A DNA stretch of 60,000 nucleotides from Cryptomeria japonica (taxonomy: Eukaryota; Streptophyta; Pinopsida; Cupressales; Cupressaceae), in NCBI RefSeq assembly GCF_030272615.1, contig NC_081408.1, forward strand, positions 613,408,477-613,468,476. The letters run 5' to 3'. This document shows, one piece after another, positions 1 to 8,886 of the stretch. Under the pieces are notes generated by a model. It was not told the origin of the DNA. It made no database searches and worked only from the letters and a program-made list of their open reading frames with translations. Each line of letters starts with the position of its first letter. Position 1 is the first letter of the stretch. The translations under genes were made by a program, and so were the position numbers.

Positions 1-21
1 GTGATGGATGGTCTTGTGATG

Positions 22-159
22 CTAAGTGATCTCCTCTTTTTCTTTGATCTCACATAGCTCCCTTTCAGCCTTTAGAAGTCTTTGATGAGTCTTTTGTTGT
101 CTCCTATTCTGCTTTGCCTTTCTTGCACCCGAAATTCGAAATGTCACCTTTCCTGTCAT
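22..159 (-). CDS. small basic ORF (45 aa), homologue of the ORF at 3597
   Basis: This ORF is too short for most ORF callers. It starts at ATG 159 and ends at TAG 22. The protein is rich in Arg, Lys and Gln. About half of its first 34 residues match the first 34 residues of the 84-aa ORF at 3597-3851 in the other arm, including the block RISGAR, a shared RRQ and an LxAE motif. Conservation of protein between two diverged arms suggests it was once translated. It lacks the C-terminal half seen in the right-arm copy. The composition would suit nucleic-acid binding or a gag N-terminus, but that is inference and no family is recognised. Confidence 0.4.
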   Translation of the reverse strand: MTGKVTFRISGARKAKQNRRQQKTHQRLLKAERELCEIKEKEEIT

Positions 160-284
160 TGGATTAGATACATTTTATATGCTGAAATCAACTTTTCCAG
201 AATTTGACAAAATTTCAGGGTTAGATGCGTAAGACAAAATCATTCAAAAATGACACAATTTTTTTTGAATTCGCAATCCTTTAG

Positions 285-405
285 AGCAATTGCGATCTAT
301 TTAAGCAATTGTGATATGTTTTCTAGTTAATTGTGATATGATGTCATATCAATTGTGATACGTTATTGGCAATTGCGAATTTCTGCATATGCAATTGCGA
401 TATCC
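285..405. repeat. CAATTG-centred degenerate word array
   Basis: Six words within about 120 bp share a core close to GCAATTGCGAT (for example GCAATTGCGATC, GCAATTGTGATA, CAATTGTGATAC, GCAATTGCGAAT, GCAATTGCGATA). Their centre CAATTG is self-complementary, and GATATGATGTCATATC between two words forms a further hairpin. Spacing is irregular, about 20 nt. On the minus strand the array lies between the LTR-like region and the small basic ORF at 159-22. The matching place in the right arm (3330-3480) carries a different word set. Confidence 0.6.
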
Positions 406-888
406 AATTTCTTGTGCACGTACGGATCTGCAAGTTTTGTCAAAATAGAAAAATGAAGGTTAGAGTAGATTCACATCAGGTTCACCATCGTTTCTATGCC
501 TGAATGTCATGAATGTATTAAGATAATTAGAAAATAAGAATGAATCACCAATTCTCAACTAATTAACAAACAAACAAACAAACAAACATAATCAATGAAA
601 ATCAATACGAAATAAAGATTGAACTCAAATAAGAACTCCCTCATTTTGCATATTTGCTTCCATTGTTCTTCTCCAATTTGAGTGGTTGGTGGCTCTCAGA
701 TATTTCACCAATTTCCTGCATACAAATACTTTGAAGACTCTGATTTTGTGACTCTAAAAAAGCTAGCTTGAATTGATGAAAAAAGGTTGAAATTATAGAT
801 TTTCAACACAAATGGGGTGAGAAATAGAACTCAAGTGTTGATGGGGAGACAATTGAAATTGACTGATCAGTTAACTCAATTGATTGAT

Positions 889-1035
889 TTGTTAACTCAT
901 TTGATTGATTAGTCAACTCACTTGATTGATTAGTGAATTGAATAGATTGAAGAGTGAACTGGATAGATTGAAGAGTGAACTGAATAGATGGATTAGTAAA
1001 CTCACTTGATTGATTAGTGAACTAAATAGATTGGG
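889..1035. repeat. degenerate TTGATTGATTAG/GTGAACTG minisatellite
   Basis: Imperfect repeats of TTGATTGATTAGT followed by GAACT-type blocks and AATAGATTGAAGAGTGAAC run through this stretch. The copies differ by point changes and small indels. It lies in the leader/LTR portion of the left arm and has no coding potential that I can see. Confidence 0.5.
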
Positions 1036-1045
1036 GAGATGACTT

Positions 1046-1219
1046 AATTGAATTTGAGTTAAAAAGGATGATTGATGAGTTAACTGATTTGATCAATCAG
1101 TTCTGATTTTAGCATGTGTTGTAGGAATTTGAAATTGAATTTGAGTTAAAAAGGATGATTGATGAGTTAACTGATTTGATCAATCAGTTCTGATTTTAGC
1201 ATGTGTTGTAGGAATTTGA
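1046..1219. repeat. 87-bp tandem duplication
   Basis: Two adjacent copies (1046-1132 and 1133-1219) of an 87-bp unit read almost identically. Each begins AATTGAATTTGAGTT, contains GATTGATGAGTTAACTG and ends GTAGGAATTTG. A few bases of a third copy follow. The near identity implies a recent local duplication inside the otherwise older left arm. Confidence 0.85.
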
Positions 1220-1531
1220 AATTGAATTTGATTTTCATTTTCAATTTGAATTTGAATTTGGTCATTCGAATGCTGAAATGCACATGAAATTAACTGAAAT
1301 TCAAATTTGGGAAAAATATGAATTTGATGATTTGAAATTAGATGAAATGATGTGAAATGAACTAAAATTCAAATTTGGGAGAAATGAAATGAAATTGGAT
1401 GGAGTTAATTGAAATTATCATTTGGGGAATTGGAGGAATAAGTTAATTAATTTAAATAATTTAAATGAAATTATTTAAAGTTAGGAAATAAAATTAATTA
1501 AATAATAAAGATAACTAAGGAAAATGTTGTA

Positions 1532-1560
1532 ATTAATTAAATAATTGATATTTAATTAAT
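1532..1560. repeat. A/T-only hairpin in the left-arm U3-like region
   Basis: A 12-bp perfect stem, ATTAATTAAATA pairing with TATTTAATTAAT, encloses the 5-nt loop ATTGA. The same stem with loop TTTAT occurs twice in the right arm (2269-2297 and 2389-2417), so the structure is shared across the pair. Confidence 0.6.
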
Positions 1561-1711
1561 AATTGAGATAGGGTTAACTGATTAAAATAATTTGAGTGTA
1601 GAAACAAAATAATTAGAAGTGTTGAAGGCTGATGATTAGAAGAAATAGTTAATTTAATTAAAGAATTAAAGAATTAATTAATTAAATAGATGAATAATTA
1701 GTGTAGAATTA

Positions 1712-1735
1712 ATGAGACATATTTAGGTGTCTACA
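1712..1735 (-). repeat. inverted LTR-type terminus, left copy
   Basis: The minus strand reads TGTAGACACCTAAATATG and on to TCTCAT. It is an inverted copy of 2092-2115 with one substitution. A related terminus, TGGACACCTAAAATTG, occurs on the minus strand at 50428, at the 5' end of the better defined LTR there. Confidence 0.75.
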
Positions 1736-2100
1736 GACTGATCAATTATTCCTTTCTCCACTGATCCTTCCTTCATCATCTTTTGAGCAGCCATCATCAT
1801 GAGCTCAGTATAACTCATCTCAGTTATGCTCTTTTGCTCTACCTGGGAGGTGTCAATTGACAAGAATGATGTGCTAGCTACCAGTTCCCTAACAGATTCC
1901 TCTCCCTTTTCCTTTGATGGTTCAATACCTTTAATAACATCCTCTATTGCACCGATGGCTTTGCCACTTGGTGTAGTATCTGTTACTGTCGGTTCCACAT
2001 GAACTGTATCCTTAACTTGTACATTCTGATCCGGAGGACTATTGTCCTCAACGTCTGTAACATGTACATTTTTTGTATTTGCCGGTATATGTGTAGACAC
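1723..2100 (-). pseudogene. ORF fragment of unknown function in the spacer between the two arms
   Basis: An open frame of about 125 codons crosses the whole 356-bp spacer and runs into the inverted termini on both sides. It has no ATG start: the first codon of the open frame is GTG, inside the right terminus. The natural protein is therefore probably an internal fragment. The sequence is acidic and Ser/Thr/Val-rich at first, then has a Met-rich stretch (YTELMMMAAQKMMKEGS). I do not recognise a family. Its low-complexity charged style recalls the ORF at 57519-60000, but I cannot align them. It may be the remnant of a sequence into which the two flanking elements inserted. Confidence 0.35.
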
Positions 2101-2115
2101 CTAAAAATGTCTCAT
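2092..2115 (+). repeat. inverted LTR-type terminus, right copy
   Basis: TGTAGACACCTAAAAATG followed by TCTCAT is the inverted partner of 1712-1735. It begins with TG, as LTRs do, and faces away from the spacer, so the two elements are divergent. Confidence 0.75.
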
Positions 2116-2268
2116 TGATCATGTACTAAGTATTCCTCTAGTTAGTTAAATAATTATTTAATTAAGTTAATTAATCTTATTCTTCTAATTTTATATTTCC
2201 TCATCATCTTACTAATTATTATATTTCTTATTCCTTCATCATTTAATCATTTTAATCATTTTCCAAGT

Positions 2269-2417
2269 ATTAATTAAATATTTATTATTTAATTAATTCT
2301 GATTAATTCCCCAATTTAAATAATCTTTATTATTTAAATAAATTATATTCTTAATTTCTATCTCTAATCATTCAACCCTTTTCTAAATATTAATTAAATA
2401 TTTATTATTTAATTAAT
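2269..2417. repeat. A/T-only hairpins in the right-arm U3-like region
   Basis: There are three perfect hairpins: 2269-2297 (12-bp stem, loop TTTAT), 2314-2339 (11-bp stem ATTTAAATAAT, loop CTTT) and 2389-2417 (12-bp stem, loop TTTAT). The first and third are 120 bp apart. They correspond in position to the A/T hairpins of the left arm and of the LTR at 49627-50431. Confidence 0.65.
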
Positions 2418-3329
2418 TGTGATTTAATCCTTTAAATTAAATAATCTTTATATTAAAGTCCATTTCTAAATAATTAAATAGTTTCTTTAAATTATTTAAT
2501 TAACTAATTAATTCTTCCATTCCAAATCCCCAAATTCTAATTTCATTTAATTTTATATTCTTCTAATTTCTTCTAAATTCAATTACATTTGCATGATTTC
2601 AAAAACCAAATTGAAAATCAAAGTCAAGTTCTAAATATATTTAAATACTAAATTGAATTAAATAAATTCAATTATTTGAATAAATCTCATGCAAAGATTA
2701 AATTGAAAATCTAAGTCAAAGTGCAAGAACATGCTAAATTAATTAATTAAATCATTTATCTCTCCAATCTCTATTTCCATCTTCTATTTAGCTTTTTCTA
2801 AATTAAGCTTTCTTTGTCATCAATTAATTTTCCTCCAATCATTCTTTTTCTTCCTTCCGTTAGCTTTTTCTCAATCAGTTGACTCCATTAATCTATTCAA
2901 TCTATTATGTTTCACCTCCAAGTCAGCAGTTCAACTATCAATCAGTATGTGAGCTCACCTGAGTTCCACCTTTCAATCAATCTTCTCCTAAAATTTATAA
3001 ATTGAGCATTCAATTTCCATTCTTAATAACACAAACTTTGAATCTTTGTGTCACTTGCAGGTTGTCGGCGTAATATCTGAGAGCCATCATACCACAGAGA
3101 AGAGAAGAACAATGGAAGCTATATGCAATCTTGGAATAGGGAGTTTCATTGAATGATTTTAATTCCTATTTGTTTGATATTGCATTATTTCATTGTTTGT
3201 TTGTTAGACTTCTTTGATTAGATAGGGATTCGTGATTTCCCTTTGTTTCTAATCGAATACTTGTTATTAAGATGAATTTTAATTGCACACATTTTTTTCA
3301 GATTTCGCATGGATTTCGAGAACAGATTT

Positions 3330-3480
3330 TTCATCATGCAATCGCGCTTACATCGTCATGCAATCGCATAGATAACGCTACACATTCAACCCCTCAAGGT
3401 CACGCATTCAATCTGACCAGGTCACTCAATCACCCTTTCCAGGTCACCCAATCGCCCTTTCCGGATCACGCATTCATAGG
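3330..3480 (+). repeat. TCACGCATTC/TCACCCAATCGC word array
   Basis: Words of roughly 20-21 nt repeat with variation: GTCATGCAATCGC, GTCACGCATTCAATC, GTCACTCAATCACC, GTCACCCAATCGCC, ATCACGCATTCATAG, often joined by CTTTCC and GG. The array is more GC-rich than its surroundings and lies just upstream of the basic ORF. Dyad symmetry is weaker here than in the other arrays. Confidence 0.55.
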
Positions 3481-3596
3481 GAAAATTGTTGTTTAATTGT
3501 TTATTCTTTCTGTTATTTGATTCGTTTAATTCTTTCTAAAATTGGGTTAATTTGGAAACAAATTACTTATATTGCATAATTTTATTATAACAGTTT

Positions 3597-3851
3597 ATGG
3601 CACGAAAAGTACAATATAGGATTTCAGGTGCAAGAAGGACAAAAGAACAAAGAAGACAGGCCAAACGCTATCAAAAGGCTCTCCAAGCAGAAAAGAAGAT
3701 ACAAGATTCAGAAGATCAACTCGCCTTTGATAGATATAACAACCTAGTTCTTTCTTATCAAGTTAAATATGATCTAATCAATATTGAATGGATGATGAGA
3801 GATTTGGCTAGGGCCTCACAATTGGTTTTGCAGGTTTCTGATCGGGTTTAG
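3597..3851 (+). CDS. small basic ORF (84 aa) of an LTR element
   Basis: ATG at 3597 and TAG at 3849-3851 give 84 aa. Residues 1-40 are very basic (RISGAR, then RRQAKR) and look helical. The rest is mixed, with a WMMRDLARA segment. The first 34 residues match the 45-aa ORF at 22-159 in the opposite arm at about half of the positions. The ORF is flanked on both sides by word arrays made of the same type of unit (3330-3480 and 3905-4065). Function is unknown. A nucleic-acid-binding or gag-like role is only suggested by composition. Confidence 0.45.
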   Translation: MARKVQYRISGARRTKEQRRQAKRYQKALQAEKKIQDSEDQLAFDRYNNLVLSYQVKYDLINIEWMMRDLARASQLVLQVSDRV

Positions 3852-3904
3852 CTTTATTTTATTTTTATTTCATTTTTTGATTTTTAATTTTTTGTTGTCT
3901 ACCT

Positions 3905-4065
3905 GTCTATCACGCAATCGCCCTGTTATTATTACATAATTGATATGTTAGCATCATGCATTTGGGCTATCAGGATCACACACACGCTCTATCAGGTTCG
4001 CACATTCGATCTATCAGTATCACGCAATCGCACAGGTATTGTCACGCACTCGCCTCTGTCAAATT
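3905..4065 (+). repeat. second TCACGCAATCGC word array, downstream of the basic ORF
   Basis: The words ATCACGCAATCGCCC, ATCATGCATTTGG, ATCACACACACGC, TTCGCACATTCG, ATCACGCAATCGCAC and GTCACGCACTCGCC recur every 20-30 nt, joined by CTATCAG. The vocabulary is the same as at 3330-3480, so this ORF sits between two halves of one array type. Confidence 0.6.
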
Positions 4066-4169
4066 TTGATTTTCTATTTTTTTTGTTGGTTTGATTTTAC
4101 TACTAATCTCATGTTTACAGCCTGTGGTGAATTTATAGAAAGGATCAGATTAGTATTAGATTAGTTGTA

Positions 4170-4393
4170 TGCATCATCTAACACTTCATCTTTTGGTGCT
4201 TAAAATCAACAACATTTAAAATGGACATGCATGCATAATCTCACACTTCGTTGTTTGGTGCTTAAAATTAACATGGGCTAAAATTGACATGCATGTATCT
4301 CACACTTTGTCTTTTGGTGCTTAAAATCAACAAATGGTTAAAATTGGCATGCATGCCTTCATATTTTGATTTGGTGTTTAAAATGGACATGCA
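4170..4393 (+). repeat. about 61-bp degenerate tandem repeat, 3.5 copies
   Basis: Copies at about 4170, 4233, 4293 and 4354 share CACACTTTGTCTTTTGGTGC, then TTAAAAT and GACATGCATG. The last copy is shorter. There are no coding features. Confidence 0.75.
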
Positions 4394-5400
4394 AATGCAT
4401 ATTCAACATCTCAATTTGGGCTATAAAATGAATGTGAATTAGGCTACATTAGATTAAATCATATTTATTTTTTCTTACGGTAAAGAATTTTTATCATGTT
4501 TGGGGTGGACCTACTGTTGCATTAACTAACTTTCCACCCGCCTTCGGGGTCTTGGGAGAAAGGAAGGAGGTGACAATGACATCCAATTTTATTTTATTCT
4601 ACGTAGTGAGGGGTATCTTTGACTGGGGATTTTATCACCCCACAGAGGTACTTCGAATTGGGATGCATTAGGGATATCATCTCTCCCAGCGTACTCTCGA
4701 GTGGGTTTTTCGAGCCGCTATATAAATATACTAGTTAGGCAACTAGAGTATTGAGTGAATTCAATGTATGTGAAGGCCTTACCTGCACCGATAAGCTCAA
4801 CTAAAGTCTTAAGTGGCTTTCTCTGAGAAGTCGTTGGATCGGGACCCCTCAAAACCTTATACTACAAACCAATTTAGTTGCCAAAAATCCTACATTCAGT
4901 GATTCTGGGAGTGCAGATCGTACCCCATAGATACCCTTCATGTACCTTACACTATGATACAGGAATCCCTCGGCTATAAGATCTTTGGATCTTCAGGGTA
5001 AGAGAGACTAGCATGCCCGAGAAGTGTGTGCCATGGAGTGGAGCCAATGTTGCCAGAGTCTCTATATGTTCATTTTGTTTCGGTATTTTATTGTAAGGGC
5101 CTCATTTGAATGGTGTCCACTTTCCAGCCTAAGATTGTATTTTGTGCTTTTTTATGTATCGTTGTGTTAGACCAGTATTGAGTCAGTCCTTTGGGATATT
5201 TCAGGCCCTTTCCTATGTATCTCTAAATTTTCTGAGATTGTGTGAAAATTGAGTCAATCAGCTATACCTACCTTGAAGCAATTGTTCTTAGATTTGGAAA
5301 ACTACAAAACTTGTCATACACACAAAGTTACAGAAAACAGAGTCAATTTTTGAAAACAAAAAAACTCAAAGTTTTTACATACTTGTGACCCTAGGAATTC
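4394..5400 (+). other. non-coding stretch, possible LTR and leader of the downstream gypsy element
   Basis: No ORF here resembles a protein. TATATAAATA at 4719-4728 could be a TATA box. TGGAGCCAATGTTGCCAGAG at 5039-5058 loosely resembles a tRNA-Asp primer-binding site of some gypsy elements, with substitutions and an insertion. If both are real, the LTR would end just before 5039. I did not find a matching 3' LTR copy after 15210, so this is tentative. Confidence 0.25.
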
Positions 5401-5570
5401 CTTGCATAGTCCCCACTTACGTCCTCATTATCATCCTAAGTCTTTGCACAGTTCGCACTTACGTCCTCATTATCGTTCTAAGTCTTTGCATAGTTCTCAC
5501 TTATGTCCTCATTGTCGTCCTAAGTCTTTGCATATAGTCCTCATTCACATCTTCATTATCACCCATAGTC
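5401..5570 (+). repeat. 42-bp tandem repeat, about 3.5 copies
   Basis: CACTTACGTCCTCATTATC recurs at 5414, 5456 and 5498, followed by CTAAGTCTTTGCA, with a decayed fourth copy. The period of 42 keeps one frame open, giving a His/Pro/Ser-rich 14-residue repeat, but there is no sign of a real protein. It lies in the presumed leader of the gypsy element whose gag begins at 6099. Confidence 0.8.
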
Positions 5571-7620
5571 ATTACATAGTCCTAATTTTGAGTCTGTATT
5601 ATCATCCTCATATATGTCTTCATCTAGATCTCATATACATCTATCTTAGTCCATTTCCAGTTGCAGAGTCATAGCATGTGTCGTAATGGTTCTCCCAAGT
5701 GATGGTTTTCTCCCCTTCGAGCAACCTAATCTAGTGCCAAACAGCGGTCAGCGAGAAATCATTAATGGTCTAGCTAACTTAGCTTGGGACTCAAGGAGAA
5801 ACGCACCTTAGTATATAGGAGTCAAGTATGAGATTAATATTGAGTATAAAATTGCCCATAGAATTGATAGAGAGATTGAGACAAAACGTCTAAGACAAGA
5901 AATGGAAAAACTTACATTAGAGAAATCCAAAAATACTCAATAGGTCTTGCATCAAAATCCTCAATAGAGAGTCTAGTCTAGTTTTGCATACCTCATACAT
6001 ATGTCTACTATCTAGCATTAGTCGTCATCTTGCATAGAATCACACTCATATAGTAGTCTTAAATGCCTGTCATAAGGTCACAAAACTAAAAAGGTATAAT
6101 GGACCCATACAACACCCAGTCTGTAAACCCAACTTGGAACATGGACATATCAATAGGTCAACAATCAGGTTCTCAAACAATATCTACCCTAAACAAATTA
6201 CAACAACATTTAACAAAAGAAGAAATTGAGTCAGCTCAACAAGATCCACATGTCCTTATGATCCTAGATGCACTTATACATAGTGATAGGGGCAAATATC
6301 TCTCGTTGTTATTACAAAATGGGGCAAAACTACCTGAAGATTTTCATGTCACAAAGATCTTACCATTGAAAAAACTTTAGGTCAAGATAACATTCAAACA
6401 CCACCCATGACACAAATACAAGCAATGACCTCCAATTTTCTTCAAAACATACCTATCCAAACAAATGTCAACACAAATGCAAACTTTCAAACAAATGTGG
6501 CAGTCAGTGTTAGTATACCAACACAAAGCATACCGGTAATATCAAGTGTCCCAGCACCTATTCAAATACAAGCAACAAGTGCAACCCAACCTCCGGTTTC
6601 CTATTCTATAGGATCAACATATAGTCACCAAAATGAAAATCTAGGTCTTACCAATATAACAAGTGCAACTCAACCAAACATGGGTTTGCATATCACCTAT
6701 TTCACGGTACCTAGTGGAACACACAACACACAAAATTATAATCCTGGTACCTTCCAACAAGCTCCTAGTTATGCAACTACAAATCCTTTTGTGGGACATA
6801 CACAAGCACAAGGTGTACCTTTGACACAAATAGATATTCTGACACAACAATTATAGAATTTGCAACAACAAATGACGACCATGCAAACTGGTAATGATAA
6901 AAAGAGCTACACAATGCAGGACTTACATCCTTATCTATTCGATCACACATTATACATGCCACCTTTCCCACAACATTTTGAAATGCCTAAATTTGATAGA
7001 TATCGAGGGAAGGGTGATCCTAGAGATCATATCAGAGAGTTTTTTATGACATGTATAGAGGCTGCCACAGAAGATACTTATTTAATGAGACTATTTCCTA
7101 AAAGTCTGGGAGGTTCGGCTTTAGAGTGGTTTTCACATTTACCACCAACCATCACATCATGGGGAGAATTAGCTGAACAATTTATTGTAAACTTCTCGCA
7201 TAACATTGACACCCCAGTTACTTTGATGGACTTGTGTGCCACTTGTAAAGCGGAAAATCACGGTCGAACCCTAGTTGTTCTCCCCTCTTCCGACTCCGAG
7301 GAGAGAGAAGGGAGGTTCACTAGGATTCGATGGGTTTTCACTTAGGGGGAAGACTTTACATTCAAAAGAGGGGTTGAAACTCATAAGATTCAATCCTACA
7401 CAATGTAAGATTGGATGCTAAATGAATTTCAAGGGTTAGGAAAGCAAGGCTACCCTCTTTTGTAAAGAATGTGCATAGAAGAATTAAGCTAAGCATGCAT
7501 AGAAAGTGACAAAGATTCGCTTATAAACTGAGTTTAGGTTATAGGATGAAGCTGCGGACCTGGAATTAGCAGTAGAATGTCGATACGGTGCTGTCCTGCA
7601 AATTTGAGCAAAATTTGTCG

Positions 7621-7647
7621 GGACGATGGCGCCCAGCGCCACGGTCC
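7621..7647. repeat. isolated GC-rich hairpin word in the solo LTR
   Basis: GGACGATGGCGC, CCA and GCGCCACGGTCC form a hairpin with 10 of 12 possible pairs and a 3-nt loop. The word is a diverged relative of the units at 8277-8428, about 630 bp further on, with the loop complementary to theirs. Confidence 0.65.
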
Positions 7648-8032
7648 TCCGAAAAATCCGTCAAACGAAGGGGGATCGGTTCGTCTCTGCACAAGGATTC
7701 CAGATCTTCAATTTCAGCCGCGTACCTGCAACCTACACACAGAAAAGCGAAGACGATTGGGGGGTTAGGGATTAGGGGTTTGCCTTTAGGTCAAACCCCA
7801 GTTTTGGAATTAACCAAGAAATGAGCAAGTGCTGTAAATGTAAATGACTGTAATGTAAAACAAGTACTAATACCTTGTTCTAAGGATGTTTGTATCCTTA
7901 TGTGCAAAGGTTTAGATGTTGTATGTTGTAGTATGTAGTATGTTGTATGTAGCATGTAGTAAGTGATCTCCTCTTCAATGGTTGAATCCTTGTCTTGAAT
8001 GCAACACTTAGCCTTGAATGGAGACTTAGAAG

Positions 8033-8082
8033 GAATGCTTGAATGCTTGAATGCTTGAATGCTTGAATGCTTGAATGTTTGA
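8033..8082 (+). repeat. GAATGCTT octamer microsatellite
   Basis: About six tandem copies of GAATGCTT lie inside the solo LTR, upstream of the TATA-like sequence. The last copy has a substitution (GAATGTTT). Confidence 0.85.
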
Positions 8083-8145
8083 ATCTTGCTTTTTGCCTTT
8101 TTTCCATCTACTTTTCATCCATCCCAATGAGAGAGGAAAATGTAG

Positions 8146-8153
8146 TTTATATA
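8146..8153 (+). promoter_or_regulatory. possible TATA box of the solo LTR
   Basis: TTTATATA lies 446 bp before the LTR 3' end and about 125 bp before the hairpin array. A start near 8175-8185 would place the whole array in the transcribed R-U5 part. Inferred from sequence only. Confidence 0.35.
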
Positions 8154-8276
8154 CTTGTAAATTAGGGCTGATAGACTGATTTTCCCGACCTTAGGCCGAC
8201 CAGGGAAGTATATTTCCAAATTGCAATCAAAAAGACCCGATATCACTTAGGAGACCGGGCCCAAAATAGGACCCAG

Positions 8277-8428
8277 GGACCAGGGCGCTGGGCGCCATGG
8301 TCCTGGAGGACCAGGGCGCTGGGCGCCATGGTCCTGGAGGACCAGGGCGCTGGGCGCCATGGTCCTGGAGGACCAGGGCGCTGGGCGCCCTGGTCCTGAG
8401 GGACCAGGGCGCTGGGCGCTCTGGTCCC
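8277..8428. repeat. 31-bp tandem array of GC-rich hairpins, five units
   Basis: Units begin at 8277, 8308, 8339, 8370 and 8400. Each has the arm GGACCAGGGCGC, the loop TGG and the arm GCGCCxTGGTCC. Units 1-3 have A at x (one mismatch). Unit 4 has C, giving a perfect 12-bp stem. Unit 5 is extended to 13 bp with one G-T pair. The local composition is far more GC-rich than anything around it. Confidence 0.9.
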
Positions 8429-8886
8429 ACCTCCGGGACAGAGGGGTGCAAGGAGGTTCAGGCCAATGGTGCTTGAAAAATGCAGTTTTTGGTGTCGTGA
8501 GCAAGTTTTGGGGTCTCCATTCAGGTTGCGTGTTGCGTCGCCATCGTGAAGACCGAAATGCAGTCGAAATTGCAAGTGTCGCAATTTTAGGACGCTACAC
8601 CGCTAAACAATATGAGAATGAAACATTTCCATCCTTCATGCAATGATGGAGGGCTCTCTATAGGAGGTGCAAGACAGTTATCCCAGAAACAGAACAAGTG
8701 GACATGTTCACAGAAAACTTGATCCCCAAGATTAAATATCCGATACAAATGCAATGTTTAACCACATTCAAACAAATCATGGAAAAAGCTCTCAAATGTG
8801 AGAAGGGACTAGTAGAACAAGGTCTTATTAAGTATGGCAACACCAACAACAATGACAAATCTAAGTTTTGATCGAAAAACAAAAAT

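Larger units (their letters stand above)
1..1735 (-). mobile_element. LTR-element 5' end, left arm of a head-to-head pair
   Basis: Read on the minus strand, this arm starts with TGTAGACACCTAAATATG at 1735, has an A/T-only U3-like stretch with hairpins (1440-1700), then a leader and a word array, and ends in a small basic ORF. The right arm (2092 onward, plus strand) has the same order and recognisable similarity: the TGTAGACACC terminus, the A/T hairpins, a shared block reading ATATCTGAGAGCC followed by GAACAATGGAAGC, and a homologous basic ORF. TG at the terminus is usual for LTRs. A convincing PBS was not found, so the LTR 3' boundary is not set. The arm runs off the left edge of the window. 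Confidence 0.5.
2092..4075 (+). mobile_element. LTR-element 5' end, right arm of the head-to-head pair
   Basis: This arm begins TGTAGACACC and runs through an A/T hairpin-rich region (to about 2480), a possible TATA-like TTTATAAATT near 2994, the ATATCTGAGAGCC block near 3073, a word array (3330-3480), the basic ORF (3597-3851) and a second word array (3905-4065). The order mirrors the left arm. The sequence just before the ORF, TTATAACAGTTTATGG, would fit a 3' splice site, but this is speculative. The end of the arm is not defined. Confidence 0.5.
7244..8599. mobile_element. solo LTR (1356 bp) inserted in gag
   Basis: The insert begins TGTAAAGCGG and ends GACGCTACA, the TG...CA ends expected of an LTR. 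It is flanked by CCACT (7239-7243) and CCGCT (8600-8604), a 5-bp target-site duplication with one mismatch. Removing it restores the gag frame exactly. Inside are a possible TATA box (TTTATATA, 8146-8153), an 8-bp microsatellite and a GC-rich hairpin array (8277-8428). There is no internal coding region, so it is most simply a solo LTR. A short non-autonomous element is possible. The TATA position and the array after it suggest plus-strand orientation. Confidence 0.8.
6099..8871 (+). pseudogene. gag: gypsy gag, capsid portion, split by a solo LTR
   Basis: Three open pieces (6099-6380, 6407-6856 and 6860-7243) and a fourth after the LTR insertion (8605-8871) make up the N-terminal and capsid parts. 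The first piece shifts frame relative to the next. The capsid region has the typical signature: FEMPKFDRYRGKGDPRDHI, then YLMRLFPKSLGGSALEWF, then TSWGELAEQF. After removing the insertion the frame continues LCAT to KQYENETF, which matches gypsy gag. The following codon in the FMQxWRAL motif is TGA, where Arg is expected. The stretch 6407-6856 is a Gln/Thr/Asn-rich linker. The gag of the minus-strand element at 45096-46790 has the same order. Confidence 0.85.

Noticed and set aside
3272-3496. 74-aa ORF across the right-arm word array
   Set aside because: It reads the TCACGCATTC words themselves; no conservation in the left arm.
8227-8584. Overlapping minus-strand ORFs over the GC-rich array
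   Set aside because: Three overlapping frames are open at once because the 31-bp repeat has no stops; none starts or ends sensibly within an LTR.
7244-8599. DNA transposon with GCGG/CCGC ends and a TAAA duplication
   Set aside because: TG...CA ends with a 5-bp duplication restore the gag codons equally well and fit an LTR; the 4-bp inverted ends are too short to weigh.
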